A DNA stretch of 60,464 nucleotides from an uncultured Collinsella sp. (GCA_900545665.1 UQZU01000012.1:1-60464), one strand, 5' to 3'; shown: positions 8,519-17,337, numbered from the stretch's first letter. Notes: generated by a model from the letters alone, not told the origin. Numbers and translations: made by a program.

Positions 8519-8654
8519 GTGTCCCTCCTTCTTTAGTACAGCGCCCGCGGGCGCTCCCCTACACGCGCTTCGATGCGCGTTTTTCCACAACTGAAAGATA
8601 CCAACCTACCGTCCGCGTGAGAAGAGACAAGGTGCAATTCTCCGGTGAAAGGTT

Positions 8655-8683
8655 CTTTCATTACCGTAAACGGTAGATGAAAG
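8655..8683. promoter_or_regulatory. Candidate operator between fruA and the rpiR-type gene
   Basis: CTTTCATTACCGT and its reverse complement CTTTCATCTACCG face each other with one extra base in the right arm, giving a 29-base near-palindrome in the divergent intergenic region. An SIS-domain RpiR regulator usually binds such palindromes next to its own gene. Autoregulation and control of fruA are inferred. Confidence 0.6.
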
Positions 8684-8790
8684 TTTACCATCAACACTTG
8701 AAACGGCAAGGTGTATCTTGTAATTGAAAATGCCCGTATACTATGGCATTGCGAATCAAATTAGATTTTCATGCCAGCCAGGAGCCATCC

Positions 8791-9648
8791 ATGACCGATA
8801 GTAGCAAGAGCGCACTTTCCCTCATTAGCACCCATCAGGGATACAGCGAGTCCGAGCAGCGCATTGTCGACTATATATTGGAGCACCAGTCCGAGGCTCC
8901 ACGCCTCACGGCGGCTCAGCTCTCGCGCGCCGCCGCCACGTCCGAGGCGACCGTTTCGCGCTTCTGCCGCAAGCTTGGGTTTGGCAGCTTCCGCAGCTTT
9001 CAGTTTTCGTTGGCGAGGGATTTGGAAAGCCAGCGCAACGAGGGCCTGACCGACGAGGTCTCGCTCGACAATATGGAGCAGAGCCTCAAGAACATCCTGG
9101 CTGCCAAGGTGAGCGAGCTTAATGCGACCATCGACGGTATCGACCACGATACGCTGGCGGCTGTTGTGCATGCCCTTAAGCATGCAGGGGTTATTGAGTT
9201 TGCAGCTGTGGGCAATACGAACGCGGTCGCGCTCGATGCGACGTTTAAGTTTTCGCAGCTGGGCCTGCGCTGCATGGCGAGCACCATTAGCGAGACATCA
9301 ATCGGCTTTGCGCTCACGTTGCGCCCGGGTGACGTCATCGTGCTAATCTCAAACTCTGGCAAATCGCGCCGACTGAATCGCATGGCAAAAGCGGCTCGCA
9401 ACTGCGGCGCAACCGTAGTCGTCATCAGCAGTGACAGCAAATCCCCACTCGCGCGCCTGGCAGACTACACTTTTAATACCGTCAACCACGAAGCGCTGCT
9501 GACGACAGGCGACTTTGCGTTCTCCAAGATCAGTGCCACGATGATCATCGAAGTCATCTACAACTTCCTGCTGCCCGAGATTGAAGACGCGCGTGAGCAT
9601 ATCAGCTACTACGAGGAGCTCATCCAGCCGGATAAGGTTGTGGAGTAA
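8791..9648 (+). CDS. MurR/RpiR family transcriptional regulator
   Basis: The 285-residue protein has an N-terminal HTH_6 domain (roughly 1-77) with TSEATVSRFCRKLGFGSF as the recognition region. A C-terminal SIS sugar-phosphate-binding domain (roughly 120-250) includes GDVIVLISNSGKSRR. Such regulators sense phosphosugars. Divergence from fruA suggests fructose-1-phosphate or a related ester as ligand, which is inference. The start ATG 8791 has AGGAG upstream; an upstream in-frame ATG at 8743 lacks a ribosome site. A hairpin at 9657-9689 follows the gene. Confidence 0.88.
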   Translation: MTDSSKSALSLISTHQGYSESEQRIVDYILEHQSEAPRLTAAQLSRAAATSEATVSRFCRKLGFGSFRSFQFSLARDLESQRNEGLTDEVSLDNMEQSLKNILAAKVSELNATIDGIDHDTLAAVVHALKHAGVIEFAAVGNTNAVALDATFKFSQLGLRCMASTISETSIGFALTLRPGDVIVLISNSGKSRRLNRMAKAARNCGATVVVISSDSKSPLARLADYTFNTVNHEALLTTGDFAFSKISATMIIEVIYNFLLPEIEDAREHISYYEELIQPDKVVE

Positions 9649-9656
9649 AACGCGTA

Positions 9657-9689
9657 GTGGGACAAAAATTTCAGTCTATTTTGTCCCAC
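9657..9689. terminator. Hairpin between convergent rpiR-type gene and recN
   Basis: GTGGGACAAAA (9657-9667) pairs perfectly with TTTTGTCCCAC (9679-9689). The U-rich part is inside the stem rather than after it. It lies between two convergent genes and may end both transcripts. Confidence 0.55.
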
Positions 9690-9707
9690 CAACACCGCTG
9701 ATACGAC

Positions 9708-11336
9708 CTAACCTCGAGCTTCTTCGAGCATCTGTTTGGCGTGCGCCAGGCTTGCCTCGGACTGATCGCCGCTCAACATGCGGGCGATCTCGGCGGTACG
9801 CGCTTCGCCGGTTACCTCGTCCAAATGCGTCTGGGGAACATCGCCCGGTTCCTTGCTGACGACATAATGTTTGTCAGCCATGACGGCGACCTGCGCCAAG
9901 TGGGTTACGACAATCACCTGATGCGTAGCGGCGAGATCTGCCAGCACGCCCGCGAGTGCACGCGCCGTTGAGCCACCGACACCAGCATCGACCTCGTCAA
10001 ACACCAGCGTATCGACACCATCCGCGTTACCGAGGACAACCTTGCTTGCCAGCATGACGCGGCTGAGCTCGCCGCCCGATGCAATGCGGCGCAGGGGACG
10101 TGGAGTCAAACCGGCACCGCTGCGGTATAGCAGCTCGTAGCTCGAAGGACCAACGGGCGTCCACTCAGCACGGGGAAGATCGCGCGACTCCCAGACGAGC
10201 TCGGCACTACCCATCTCCAGGCGAGCCATCTGGCGGCCAACCTCGTGGCAGAAGCGAGGGGCCGCCGTATTACGGGCGCGCTTAAGTGCCTTGGCAGCGG
10301 CAAACAACTCGCGCTCGGCGCTCCCGAGTGCCTCACGCGCCTTTTTGATCTGTTCATCGCCATCATCGACCAGGGACAGCAGCTCTTGCGAGCGATCGCG
10401 CATGGCAAAAACATCGTCCATGGTGGGGCCCCACTGACGCAACAGGCCCTTGAGGTCGGAATACCGCTCACGCATGCGAGCGAGCTCGCGCGGGTCGAAG
10501 GCGACGCCATCGCGATAGGCACGAAGCTCGTTCGCGCAATCCTCAAGTGAGATACAGGCATCCGAAAGCGCATCGGCAATGTCGCCCAGTTTGCGATCGA
10601 CGGTAGCCATTCGGGAAAGCTCCACCACGGCACTGTTCACGGCATCGAGCGCTCCCCCTTCGGCGGCAAGCGATGCATGGGCATCGTTAGCCGTGGCAAC
10701 CAGTACCTCGGCATGTTCGGAGCGCGGCAGCAGTTCCTCGAGTTCCTCATACTCGCCTGGCTTGGGGTCGACCTCGGTGATACGCTCGAGGGCAAAACGC
10801 GCTTCCTCGACGCGACTCCCCTGCGCACGCGAGGCCTCCTCGACGCGACGGACCTCCTTGGCAGCCGCGCGCGAGGCTTTAAAACAGGCGCGGTACACAT
10901 CCAGCGCCTCGAGCGCAGAGCGTCCCGCCCACGCATCAACCATCGCAACGTGATGCGCCGGATCGAGCAAGCGTTGGTGCTCGTGCTGGCCGCACAAATC
11001 CATCATCACGCCAACGCGCTCCGAAAGCTCGCGCACGCTGGCGATGCGGCCGTCAATCTTGACGCGGCTGCGACCCTCGGCAGAAAGGCTGCGCTGCACG
11101 GTAAAGCCCTCCGCGTCGTGTGGGCCGTCAAACAGGCGCGCCTCGACGCTCGCCAGCGCCTCGCCCTCACGCACCGTCGACGAATCCGCGCGCTCGCCCA
11201 AAATAAGCTTGAGCGCCGAGAGCAGCGCAGTCTTGCCGGCGCCGGTCTCACCGGTCAGGACAGTCAGGCCGGCACTCGGCACCAGCGTCGCCTCGCGAAT
11301 GAGTGCAATGTTAGAAACCTGCAGCTCATCGATCAT
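9708..11336 (-). CDS. recN: DNA repair protein RecN
   Basis: The 542-residue SMC-like ATPase acts in double-strand break repair. The Walker A motif is GETGAGKTALL (about 30-40). A coiled-coil middle follows, with a C-terminal ABC signature RIASGGELSRVMLA and Walker B TLVFDEVDAGVGG. It is the last gene of the efp-Asp23-nusB-xseB-tlyA-nadK-recN run and overlaps the end of nadK by 11 bases, which indicates translational coupling. Confidence 0.95.
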   Translation of the reverse strand: MIDELQVSNIALIREATLVPSAGLTVLTGETGAGKTALLSALKLILGERADSSTVREGEALASVEARLFDGPHDAEGFTVQRSLSAEGRSRVKIDGRIASVRELSERVGVMMDLCGQHEHQRLLDPAHHVAMVDAWAGRSALEALDVYRACFKASRAAAKEVRRVEEASRAQGSRVEEARFALERITEVDPKPGEYEELEELLPRSEHAEVLVATANDAHASLAAEGGALDAVNSAVVELSRMATVDRKLGDIADALSDACISLEDCANELRAYRDGVAFDPRELARMRERYSDLKGLLRQWGPTMDDVFAMRDRSQELLSLVDDGDEQIKKAREALGSAERELFAAAKALKRARNTAAPRFCHEVGRQMARLEMGSAELVWESRDLPRAEWTPVGPSSYELLYRSGAGLTPRPLRRIASGGELSRVMLASKVVLGNADGVDTLVFDEVDAGVGGSTARALAGVLADLAATHQVIVVTHLAQVAVMADKHYVVSKEPGDVPQTHLDEVTGEARTAEIARMLSGDQSEASLAHAKQMLEEARG

Positions 11337-12186
11337 GACGGACTCCGTAGAATACGCGGCTCACCGAGTTATAGAAGCTCTCGGGGCCGTAATCCAGCAG
11401 CAGCACATCGCCGGGCCCACGACGCACCGCCACGCTCTCAACGGTGCCATCACAGGTAATAAACTGCCCATCGATAGCGATCGCCGGAACGCTCGGACGG
11501 TCATCAGACATAAAGATTTCGACGACATCACTCGGCGAAGTCAAGAAGGCACGGGCCTGAATGGTGTGCGGCGCAATGGGTACGCAGACCATGCCCGTAT
11601 AGTCGGGGCTCACGATGGGGCCACCGGCACTGAGCGCGTAACCCGTAGAACCAGTCGCCGTGGACACGACCACGCCGTCGCCACGCAGTCGATCGATATG
11701 GTGGCCCGACACCGTGATGTCGAACTCAACCATATCGGACAGGGGGCCGCGCGTGAGCGCCATGTCGTTCAGGGCGAAAGTGCGCACGACATCCTTCGTA
11801 CCGTCTTCGCGCACGGACACGATATCCGCGGCGATGGTAGCGCGACGGCTCACGTGCAGCTCACCGGACAGGGCGTCGCTCACGACCTGCAGAATGTCGC
11901 GCTCCTCGGGACTCGCAGCAGTTAAAAAGCCCAGGTGACCATAGGAAAGACCGAGGATAGGAATCTCACGATGGTTGAGGATGCGGGCAGCGCGCAGCAA
12001 CGTGCCGTCGCCGCCGAGCGTAATGACCAGATCGGAGCCGTCAATATCAGGCGTGCTCTGAATCTTGGATCGCTGGTCGGCAGCCCATGCGACCTCATAG
12101 CCCTGACGAGTGAGCCAAAGCTCGAGCATCAGGCCGCTCTCGACCGCCTCTTGCTTGTAGTAATTGGGAACCAGAAAGACCTTCAT
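11326..12186 (-). CDS. nadK: NAD kinase
   Basis: This 286-residue enzyme makes NADP from NAD. The family signatures are present: LGGDGTLLRAAR (GGDG ATP-binding motif, about 57-68), GHLGFL and TATGSTGYALSAGGP. It overlaps tlyA by 4 bases and recN by 11 bases, so the three are likely co-translated. The tlyA-nadK-recN order is widely conserved. Confidence 0.95.
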   Translation of the reverse strand: MKVFLVPNYYKQEAVESGLMLELWLTRQGYEVAWAADQRSKIQSTPDIDGSDLVITLGGDGTLLRAARILNHREIPILGLSYGHLGFLTAASPEERDILQVVSDALSGELHVSRRATIAADIVSVREDGTKDVVRTFALNDMALTRGPLSDMVEFDITVSGHHIDRLRGDGVVVSTATGSTGYALSAGGPIVSPDYTGMVCVPIAPHTIQARAFLTSPSDVVEIFMSDDRPSVPAIAIDGQFITCDGTVESVAVRRGPGDVLLLDYGPESFYNSVSRVFYGVRHDR

Positions 12187-12995
12187 AGCGTTGCAGCTTT
12201 CTCGCTCATAACCGATACCTGGGATTGCAGCTCGTCTTGCGAGCGGTCGCCAAATTCAAATCTAGTGCCGTACAGGAAAAACTCAACGTTGCCCTTGGCA
12301 CCATGAATGGGTGACACGCACACATCGACCGGGAACAGGCCCTTGGCGGCAAAGAGTTCAACCGCCGCCACGAGTGTATCGCGGCGCACGGCGGGATCGG
12401 TCACAATACCGCCCTCGCCCACCAGCGCCGCCGGAGCCTCAAACTGCGGCTTTACGAGCGTGCAGAATGCACCCGTAGGAGCCAGGCAGGCCAGTACCGC
12501 ATCGATAATGTTCGCGATGCTGGTAAACGAGACATCACACACAGCCAGGTCGATGGTGCCGGCATAGCCAAGCTCAGGCAGCTGCGTCACGTTTGTGCGC
12601 TCATGCAGCGTCACGCGATCGTCCTGACGCAATGACCAATCGAACTGGGCGCGACCCACGTCCACCGAGACAACGGTCGCAGCGCCGCGCTTGAGCAGGC
12701 AATCAGTAAAGCCGCCCGTGGAGCAGCCCACATCGAGGCAAGCAAGGTCCGTCGGATCAATCCCAAACACATCGAGCGCGCCCTCGAGCTTGAGCCCGCC
12801 GCGCCCAACATACGGGATGCGCCCCTTAACGTGCAGTGGCAGGCCCGGCGTCACCTTGAGCCCCGGGGAGGTCAAACGCTCACCGCCACTCGAAACCAAG
12901 CCGGCCATAAGAGTGCGAAGGGCATCCGCGCGATCGGCGCAGATGCCCTGTGAAATCAGTTCGTCATCGAGACGCACGCGTTTCATGAATGCCAT
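12183..12995 (-). CDS. tlyA: TlyA family rRNA (cytidine-2'-O)-methyltransferase
   Basis: The 270-residue protein has an N-terminal S4 RNA-binding domain (RVRLDDELISQGICADRADA) and an FtsJ-like methyltransferase domain. The SAM-binding motif is CLDVGCSTGGFTDCLL, with VSVDVGRAQFDWSLR following it. Family members 2'-O-methylate rRNA, and some are reported as hemolysins. The start is placed at ATG 12995, which overlaps the xseB stop; an ATG twelve bases later is possible. Confidence 0.92.
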   Translation of the reverse strand: MAFMKRVRLDDELISQGICADRADALRTLMAGLVSSGGERLTSPGLKVTPGLPLHVKGRIPYVGRGGLKLEGALDVFGIDPTDLACLDVGCSTGGFTDCLLKRGAATVVSVDVGRAQFDWSLRQDDRVTLHERTNVTQLPELGYAGTIDLAVCDVSFTSIANIIDAVLACLAPTGAFCTLVKPQFEAPAALVGEGGIVTDPAVRRDTLVAAVELFAAKGLFPVDVCVSPIHGAKGNVEFFLYGTRFEFGDRSQDELQSQVSVMSEKAATL

Positions 12996-13261
12996 CAACC
13001 ATTCGTATCCGGGGATGCAGCCTGTCTATCTTGGGACTCGTTTGCCGCATCCTCATCGTATTCCTGCTCGAGCTTGTCGGCCTCACGCGGCGTCAGCTCA
13101 AACTTGTCGACCATATCGACCGCTCGGGAGCCCAGCTCAATCGCCTCGTCAAACAAATCGAGCGAACGCTCCAAGGACGTATCCTTGGAGCGAACGGTGG
13201 CGATGATCTGGTCCAGGCGATCCGAGATCTCATCGAAGTTGCGGACGGAACCCTCTGGCAT
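12995..13261 (-). CDS. xseB: Exodeoxyribonuclease VII small subunit
   Basis: The 88-residue protein has the characteristic FDEISDRLDQIIATV and LERSLDLFDEAIELG helices of XseB, followed by an acidic C-terminal tail. XseB works with the large catalytic subunit XseA to degrade single-stranded DNA. No xseA lies in this window, although the two are adjacent in many bacteria. The gene is 2 bases downstream of nusB and overlaps tlyA. Confidence 0.88.
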   Translation of the reverse strand: MPEGSVRNFDEISDRLDQIIATVRSKDTSLERSLDLFDEAIELGSRAVDMVDKFELTPREADKLEQEYDEDAANESQDRQAASPDTNG

Positions 13262-13263
13262 GG

Positions 13264-13851
13264 CTACTCCTCGACGGAGTCGGCCTCGACGGCCCCAGCG
13301 GCGTCTGCATCCTCGTCAAGTACACCGGCGGCAGCCTGAGCGGCAGCGACCTTGGCGGCAGCCTCGGCAGCCTGTGCCTCCTCGCGAGCGCGATCTTCGG
13401 CCAGCAGCTCTTGGTACAGGTCCTCGCCCGGCAGCTCCTCGCTGCGAGCGATCTTGCCCAGCACGCCGTTGACGAACGAAGCGGACTGGTCGGTGCCATA
13501 GGCCTTGGCAAGCTCGACGGCCTCGTTGATTACGATGGCGTCCGAGACCTCCTCGTCGGTGAGGAAACGCATCTCGTAAACGGCGATACGCAGCAGATTG
13601 CGGTCGGCGCCGGGCATGCGCATAAGATCCCAGTTCTTGGCAACGGAGCGCAGAGCACAGTCGATGCGATCGATATGCTCGTAGGCACCACGGCAAAGCT
13701 CCAGCGCATAGGGGTCGAGGGGACCCTTCGAGATCAGGAAATCACCCTCGAGGACGCGCTCGAGTGGGCTGTCAGTGGCCTCGGCCTGGAACAGCAGCTG
13801 CAGCGCCTGACTGCGGGCAAGCGTGCGCCCGCGATAAACCTTAAGGCTCAA
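13264..13851 (-). CDS. nusB: Transcription antitermination factor NusB
   Basis: The first 145 or so residues are a NusB fold: RSQALQLLFQAEATDS near the N-terminus, DRNLLRIAVYEMRF, and INEAVELAKAYGTDQSASFV. NusB binds boxA RNA with NusE in rRNA antitermination. A C-terminal Ala/Glu/Asp-rich extension of about 50 residues is unusual compared with the 130-150 residue norm. The likely start is TTG 13851, with GGAG six bases upstream inside the end of the Asp23 gene. Confidence 0.92.
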   Translation of the reverse strand: MSLKVYRGRTLARSQALQLLFQAEATDSPLERVLEGDFLISKGPLDPYALELCRGAYEHIDRIDCALRSVAKNWDLMRMPGADRNLLRIAVYEMRFLTDEEVSDAIVINEAVELAKAYGTDQSASFVNGVLGKIARSEELPGEDLYQELLAEDRAREEAQAAEAAAKVAAAQAAAGVLDEDADAAGAVEADSVEE

Positions 13852-13854
13852 AGG

Positions 13855-14217
13855 TTACTCCTTGGGGAAAACGAGGCCGTCGATGCAAACGTCAACGCGT
13901 TCGACCTCAACGCCCACCTGGGCATCGATGGCGGCGACCACGGCGGCGCGAACGGCCTCGGCGAGTTTCTTGAACGGATAGCCAAAGAACACCACGACGC
14001 GCACGGTAAGTGCGAGCTTGTCGCCGACGACCTCGGCCTCGACCGCCGGCTCGGAAGCCGGGGCCTTGGACGAAAGCATCATGGAGACAAGGTTGGTGGC
14101 AAGGTCCTTGACGCCAACGGAGGCGATGCCCTCGACATCCGACACGGCGCGCGAGACGATGGCGGTCAGAACATCGGGCGAAATGCCGATGCCGTCAATC
14201 TTGATTTCCTGGGGCAT
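13855..14217 (-). CDS. Asp23/Gls24 family envelope stress protein
   Basis: The 120-residue protein matches the Asp23 (DUF322) pattern. It opens with ISPDVLTAIVSRAVSDVEG, and the second half includes VRVVVFFGYPFKKLAEAV and VERVDVCIDGLVF. Members associate with the membrane or cell wall stress response in Firmicutes, and their molecular role is uncertain. AGGAGG lies upstream of the ATG. The gene is between efp and nusB, a common arrangement. A second family member lies at 59728-60084. Confidence 0.87.
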   Translation of the reverse strand: MPQEIKIDGIGISPDVLTAIVSRAVSDVEGIASVGVKDLATNLVSMMLSSKAPASEPAVEAEVVGDKLALTVRVVVFFGYPFKKLAEAVRAAVVAAIDAQVGVEVERVDVCIDGLVFPKE

Positions 14218-14241
14218 GAGTCCTCCTAGAAGATTTGGTTG

Positions 14242-14805
14242 CTAGACGCGGGAGACGAACTTGCCGTCGCGGGTGTCAACCTTGATGACCTCGCCCTCGT
14301 TGAGGTACATGGGGACCTGGATGACAGCGCCGGTGTCGATCGTGGCCGGCTTGGTGGAACCCTGGACGGTGTCGCCCTTAAAGCCCGGGTCGGTTTGGAC
14401 GATGGTGGTCTCGATGAACATCGGCGGAGTCACGCCCATGAGCTCATCGTCGGCAAAGAGCAGCTGGCAAATGTCGTTCTCGCGCAGCCACTTGGAGTTC
14501 TCGCCCACCATGTCCTCGGGAACGGGAACCTGCTCATAGGTCTCGTTGTCCATGAAGATGTAGTCGGCGCCATCGTTGTAGAGATACTGGAACTCACGGG
14601 TGGTGAGCATGACGCTCTCGAACTTGGTGCCGGCGTTGCAGGTGTTCTCGACGACGCGGCCGCTCTTGATGTCGCGGGTCTTGTAGCGCACAAACGCGCC
14701 GCCCTTGCCCGGCTTGACATGCTGGAACTCGACGATGGTGTAGACCTTGTCCTTAATGCGGAGACCGAGGCCGTTCTTGAAGTCGGCGGTAGAAATGGTA
14801 GGCAT
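14242..14805 (-). CDS. efp: Elongation factor P
   Basis: EF-P relieves ribosome stalling at polyproline. The 187-residue protein has the normal length and three-domain pattern: the KOW-like N-domain with the VKPGKGGAFVR loop (tip Lys near residue 33), and a C-terminal OB domain containing KGDTVQGSTKPATIDTGAVI. The start ATG 14805 has AGAAAGG upstream; the in-frame extension before it is not family-like. A perfect TATAAT -10 lies about 58 bases upstream, so efp probably begins the operon ending with recN. Confidence 0.95.
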   Translation of the reverse strand: MPTISTADFKNGLGLRIKDKVYTIVEFQHVKPGKGGAFVRYKTRDIKSGRVVENTCNAGTKFESVMLTTREFQYLYNDGADYIFMDNETYEQVPVPEDMVGENSKWLRENDICQLLFADDELMGVTPPMFIETTIVQTDPGFKGDTVQGSTKPATIDTGAVIQVPMYLNEGEVIKVDTRDGKFVSRV

Positions 14806-14862
14806 AGCGACCTTTCTTGTTATGGGCAGAACGCACAAGCGTCCAAATTACATACGACCGAA

Positions 14863-14868
14863 ATTATA
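14863..14868 (-). promoter_or_regulatory. -10 box of the efp operon
   Basis: A perfect TATAAT lies on the minus strand, downstream of the peptidase terminator and 58 bases before the efp start. The -35 region (CTGCAG at 17 bases) is poor. Confidence 0.5.
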
Positions 14869-14904
14869 CACTTGCAGACGGCGACTGCAGCGAGCGCATA
14901 AAAA

Positions 14905-14942
14905 GAGAACGCGGGGCGCCCGAATCTATCCGGACGCCCCGC
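14905..14942 (-). terminator. Terminator after the M24 peptidase gene
   Basis: GCGGGGCGCCCG (14911-14922) pairs with CGGACGCCCCGC (14931-14942), with one mismatch. On the minus strand the stem is followed by GTTCTCTTTTT. Confidence 0.8.
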
Positions 14943-14964
14943 CCCAAAAAACTATCGAAATGGG

Positions 14965-16095
14965 CTAGCAATCGATGACGTGGAGGTCATGCGGCGTCTT
15001 GGTGAAGGGCTCGTAGCCGTTCTCGGTGACCACGCCGTAGTCCTCCAGGCGCACGCCGCCCACACCGGGCAGATACACGCCGGGCTCCATGGTGATAACC
15101 GAGCCGACCTCGATAGTGTTCTTGCTGCGGTTGAAGTTGGGCAGCTCATGGATGTCGATGCCCACGCCGTGGCCCAGGCCATGGTTGTAGTAATCGCCAT
15201 AGCCGGCATCGCCGATGATCTTCTTGGAAAGCTTGAAAATGTCGTTACCCTCGACGCCCGGATGGATGGCGGCGACGCACTCCTCGTGGGTGCGGCGCAC
15301 GAGCGCGTACAGGTCGAGCTGCTCCTGGGTAGGCTCGCCCATCACGACGGTGCGCGTCATGTCGGAACGATAATCGCAGTAGCCCGCACCGTAATCCATG
15401 AGGACGAAGTCGCCCTTCTCGATCACGCGGTCACTCGGCACGGCATGCGGGTTGGCGGTATTGGGGCCGCTTGCCACGATGGAGCCGAAGGCCAAGCTGT
15501 CGGCGCCGTTGGCGAACATAAAGTTCTCGAGCTCGTTGCGAACCTGCTTCTCGGTCATACCAGGCTTAATAAAGCCGAGCATATGCTGGAAGGCGGCATC
15601 GGTGATCGACTGCGCATGGCGCATGAGCTCGATCTCCTCGGCGTCCTTGATGGCGCGCATCTTGCGGATGTCGTCATGCATCAGCGGCAACATGCAGGCG
15701 ACGGAACGGTCCTCCAGACCACGCTGAATACCCTGGTAGAATTTGATCTGCATGTCGTCCTCGACAGCGCAGACGCGGCACTTGTTGGCCGCAATCTTGC
15801 CGGCGACCCAACCGGGGATGGTGCCCTCGTCCATGTCGTAGACCCAGGGGCTGCCGGCGGGCGTGTTCTCCTCAAAGCTGTTGAGGTAGCGCGAGTCGGT
15901 ATGGAACAGGCACTGGTCAGCCGTAATAAACGCCGCGTGCGGGAACTCGAAGGTGTAGTCGAAGACGCCCTTCACGCCCGTGAGCCAACGAAGATTGGCC
16001 TCGTCGCGTACCACGATGGCGTCGTAGCCGCGCTCGACCATCAGGGCACGGACACGTTCGATACGACCGGCAGGACCGGCAGCAAACTCAGACAT
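14965..16095 (-). CDS. M24 family aminopeptidase (Xaa-Pro type)
   Basis: The 376-residue protein has a creatinase N-terminal domain (about 1-135) followed by a pita-bread metallopeptidase fold. The dinuclear metal ligands are visible in order: MDYGAGYCDYRSDMTRT (two Asp), NHGLGHGVGIDIHE (His), TMEPGVYL (Glu) and RLEDYGVVTENG (Glu). It likely cleaves X-Pro dipeptides or N-terminal X-Pro bonds; aminopeptidase P versus prolidase cannot be decided from sequence alone. It lies alone between two terminators, next to efp, a common pairing. Confidence 0.9.
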   Translation of the reverse strand: MSEFAAGPAGRIERVRALMVERGYDAIVVRDEANLRWLTGVKGVFDYTFEFPHAAFITADQCLFHTDSRYLNSFEENTPAGSPWVYDMDEGTIPGWVAGKIAANKCRVCAVEDDMQIKFYQGIQRGLEDRSVACMLPLMHDDIRKMRAIKDAEEIELMRHAQSITDAAFQHMLGFIKPGMTEKQVRNELENFMFANGADSLAFGSIVASGPNTANPHAVPSDRVIEKGDFVLMDYGAGYCDYRSDMTRTVVMGEPTQEQLDLYALVRRTHEECVAAIHPGVEGNDIFKLSKKIIGDAGYGDYYNHGLGHGVGIDIHELPNFNRSKNTIEVGSVITMEPGVYLPGVGGVRLEDYGVVTENGYEPFTKTPHDLHVIDC

Positions 16096-16119
16096 GCAGA
16101 TTCCTTTCTTATTGTCTCA

Positions 16120-16190
16120 AAAAGTGCGGGACGGGTCTCAACCGAACGTCGGAATCGCATGCGAACCGCAACCGATTGGAAACCCGTCCC
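16120..16190 (-). terminator. Terminator of the alaS-aroB-like operon
   Basis: GGGACGGGT (16128-16136) pairs with ACCCGTCCC (16182-16190) around a 45-base loop. On the minus strand the stem is followed by GCACTTTTTGAG. The long loop may contain its own substructure. Confidence 0.6.
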
Positions 16191-16227
16191 TCAACATGAT
16201 ACGAAAGACGATGGATGTCAATAAATC

Positions 16228-17337
16228 TTAGAGAAGTTCTTTGCGAGAAGCCAAGTAGGCGTGAGCGTGACGCTCAAGAACCTCGTCCTCAACGCTCGTT
16301 AGACGAATGGCGCCGAGTGCCGCGGGCAGCGGCAACATGCTGCGGTTCGAGCGGGCGAACTGCTGCTTGCGGAACTCCTCGATAAACGCGGTGGGCTCCA
16401 GGTCGAAGGCAAGCTCCTCGATGCCAAAGTCCTCCAGGCAGTCATCGACCTCAAAAACGTAATCGATATCGAAGTCGCAGGCATCGTGGGCAACGCGCGC
16501 CTCAAAGCGCATGCCCTCGGACAACAGCTGGTAGGCAGGGACCTGCAAAGCGGCATCGCCCAAGCAGGCGCGCAGGGTGCGCTCCCCCGTCTTACCAAAA
16601 TCGAGCGCATGACGTGCGCTCGGGTTCGTGGCCATCAGTACGTCCTTTCGGGCAGTCTGAGACCACTGAACGGCATTGACGAGCGCGACCTCCTCGCCCG
16701 CGAGAATCTCGGGGACGGTCTCGGTAAACTGATTCCAGCGGGACTTGCTGCTCGAAAGCATGGTGCCAACAAGTACCACATAGCCGAGCTTGAGGTCCTC
16801 GGGGTCCGCCTCGCGAACAAGGTCGAGGTCACACACGACCAGGCCCGGCTCGGGACGGAACGCGATAGCGGGAAGCAAATTGGCCGACGAGGCGACGAGC
16901 GGCTTCATGGTCGTCGCGACCGTGAGCATGGCGTCGAAGGTCGTCGGCAGCAGCGCGCACTCGGTTCGGCCACACCACTGGTTGGCGCACCAGCTAACAA
17001 CCGAGCAGGTTGCGGCATCGCCAACGGCGACAACCAGATCGTCGCAGGTAATGCCGTTGGCAGACAGGGCGCCAAAGATCGCATCGGCATCGGCCAGCGT
17101 GGCACCAGCAGGCGAAAGCTCAAGGACTAGCAGCGACACGGCAAAACCGGCGTCGACCAGAGCATGCTCGACGACCTCACCAAAACGCTCGGATGTGGCG
17201 TCGTTCCAAACCACCATCGCGCGCTTAGGCTTGCCCACAGCCGAGGAAAACATGCGCGACAGCTCATCGAACGCGCCCAATCCGACGCGGACATCGACAC
17301 TGCGGTTTTGGAAATTGATCAGTTGACGGCGAATCAT
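16228..17337 (-). CDS. Divergent 3-dehydroquinate synthase (AroB)-like protein, predicted inactive
   Basis: The 369-residue protein aligns by pattern to AroB along its length. The NAD-loop and substrate segment VAVGDAATCSVVSW and LLPTTFDAML stand in for the usual GGGVxGDLxGF and VPTTLLAQVDSSVGGKT. All expected metal ligands are replaced. GYAEVIK is GYVVLVG (Glu to Val), NFGHTxGH is DFGKTGERT (both His lost), and HGEAVAIG is SEGMRFEAR (His lost). The C-terminal KxDKK region reads KQQFARSN. DHQ synthase activity is therefore unlikely. The ATG at 17337 overlaps the aroK stop by 4 bases. What it does now is unknown; the reading frame is long and intact. Confidence 0.72.
   Translation of the reverse strand: MIRRQLINFQNRSVDVRVGLGAFDELSRMFSSAVGKPKRAMVVWNDATSERFGEVVEHALVDAGFAVSLLVLELSPAGATLADADAIFGALSANGITCDDLVVAVGDAATCSVVSWCANQWCGRTECALLPTTFDAMLTVATTMKPLVASSANLLPAIAFRPEPGLVVCDLDLVREADPEDLKLGYVVLVGTMLSSSKSRWNQFTETVPEILAGEEVALVNAVQWSQTARKDVLMATNPSARHALDFGKTGERTLRACLGDAALQVPAYQLLSEGMRFEARVAHDACDFDIDYVFEVDDCLEDFGIEELAFDLEPTAFIEEFRKQQFARSNRSMLPLPAALGAIRLTSVEDEVLERHAHAYLASRKELL

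Noticed and set aside
6509..8536. 675-codon plus-strand frame opposite fruA
   Set aside because: Shadow of fruA; composition is rich in Gly, Asp and His as expected for antisense of Ala/Val-rich coding DNA and no family is recognised.
8563..8584. ACGCGC/GCGCGT hairpin with TTTT on the plus strand
   Set aside because: It would stop a plus-strand transcript before the rpiR-type gene but has no upstream gene; the stem is short and it is probably just part of the fruA 5' leader.
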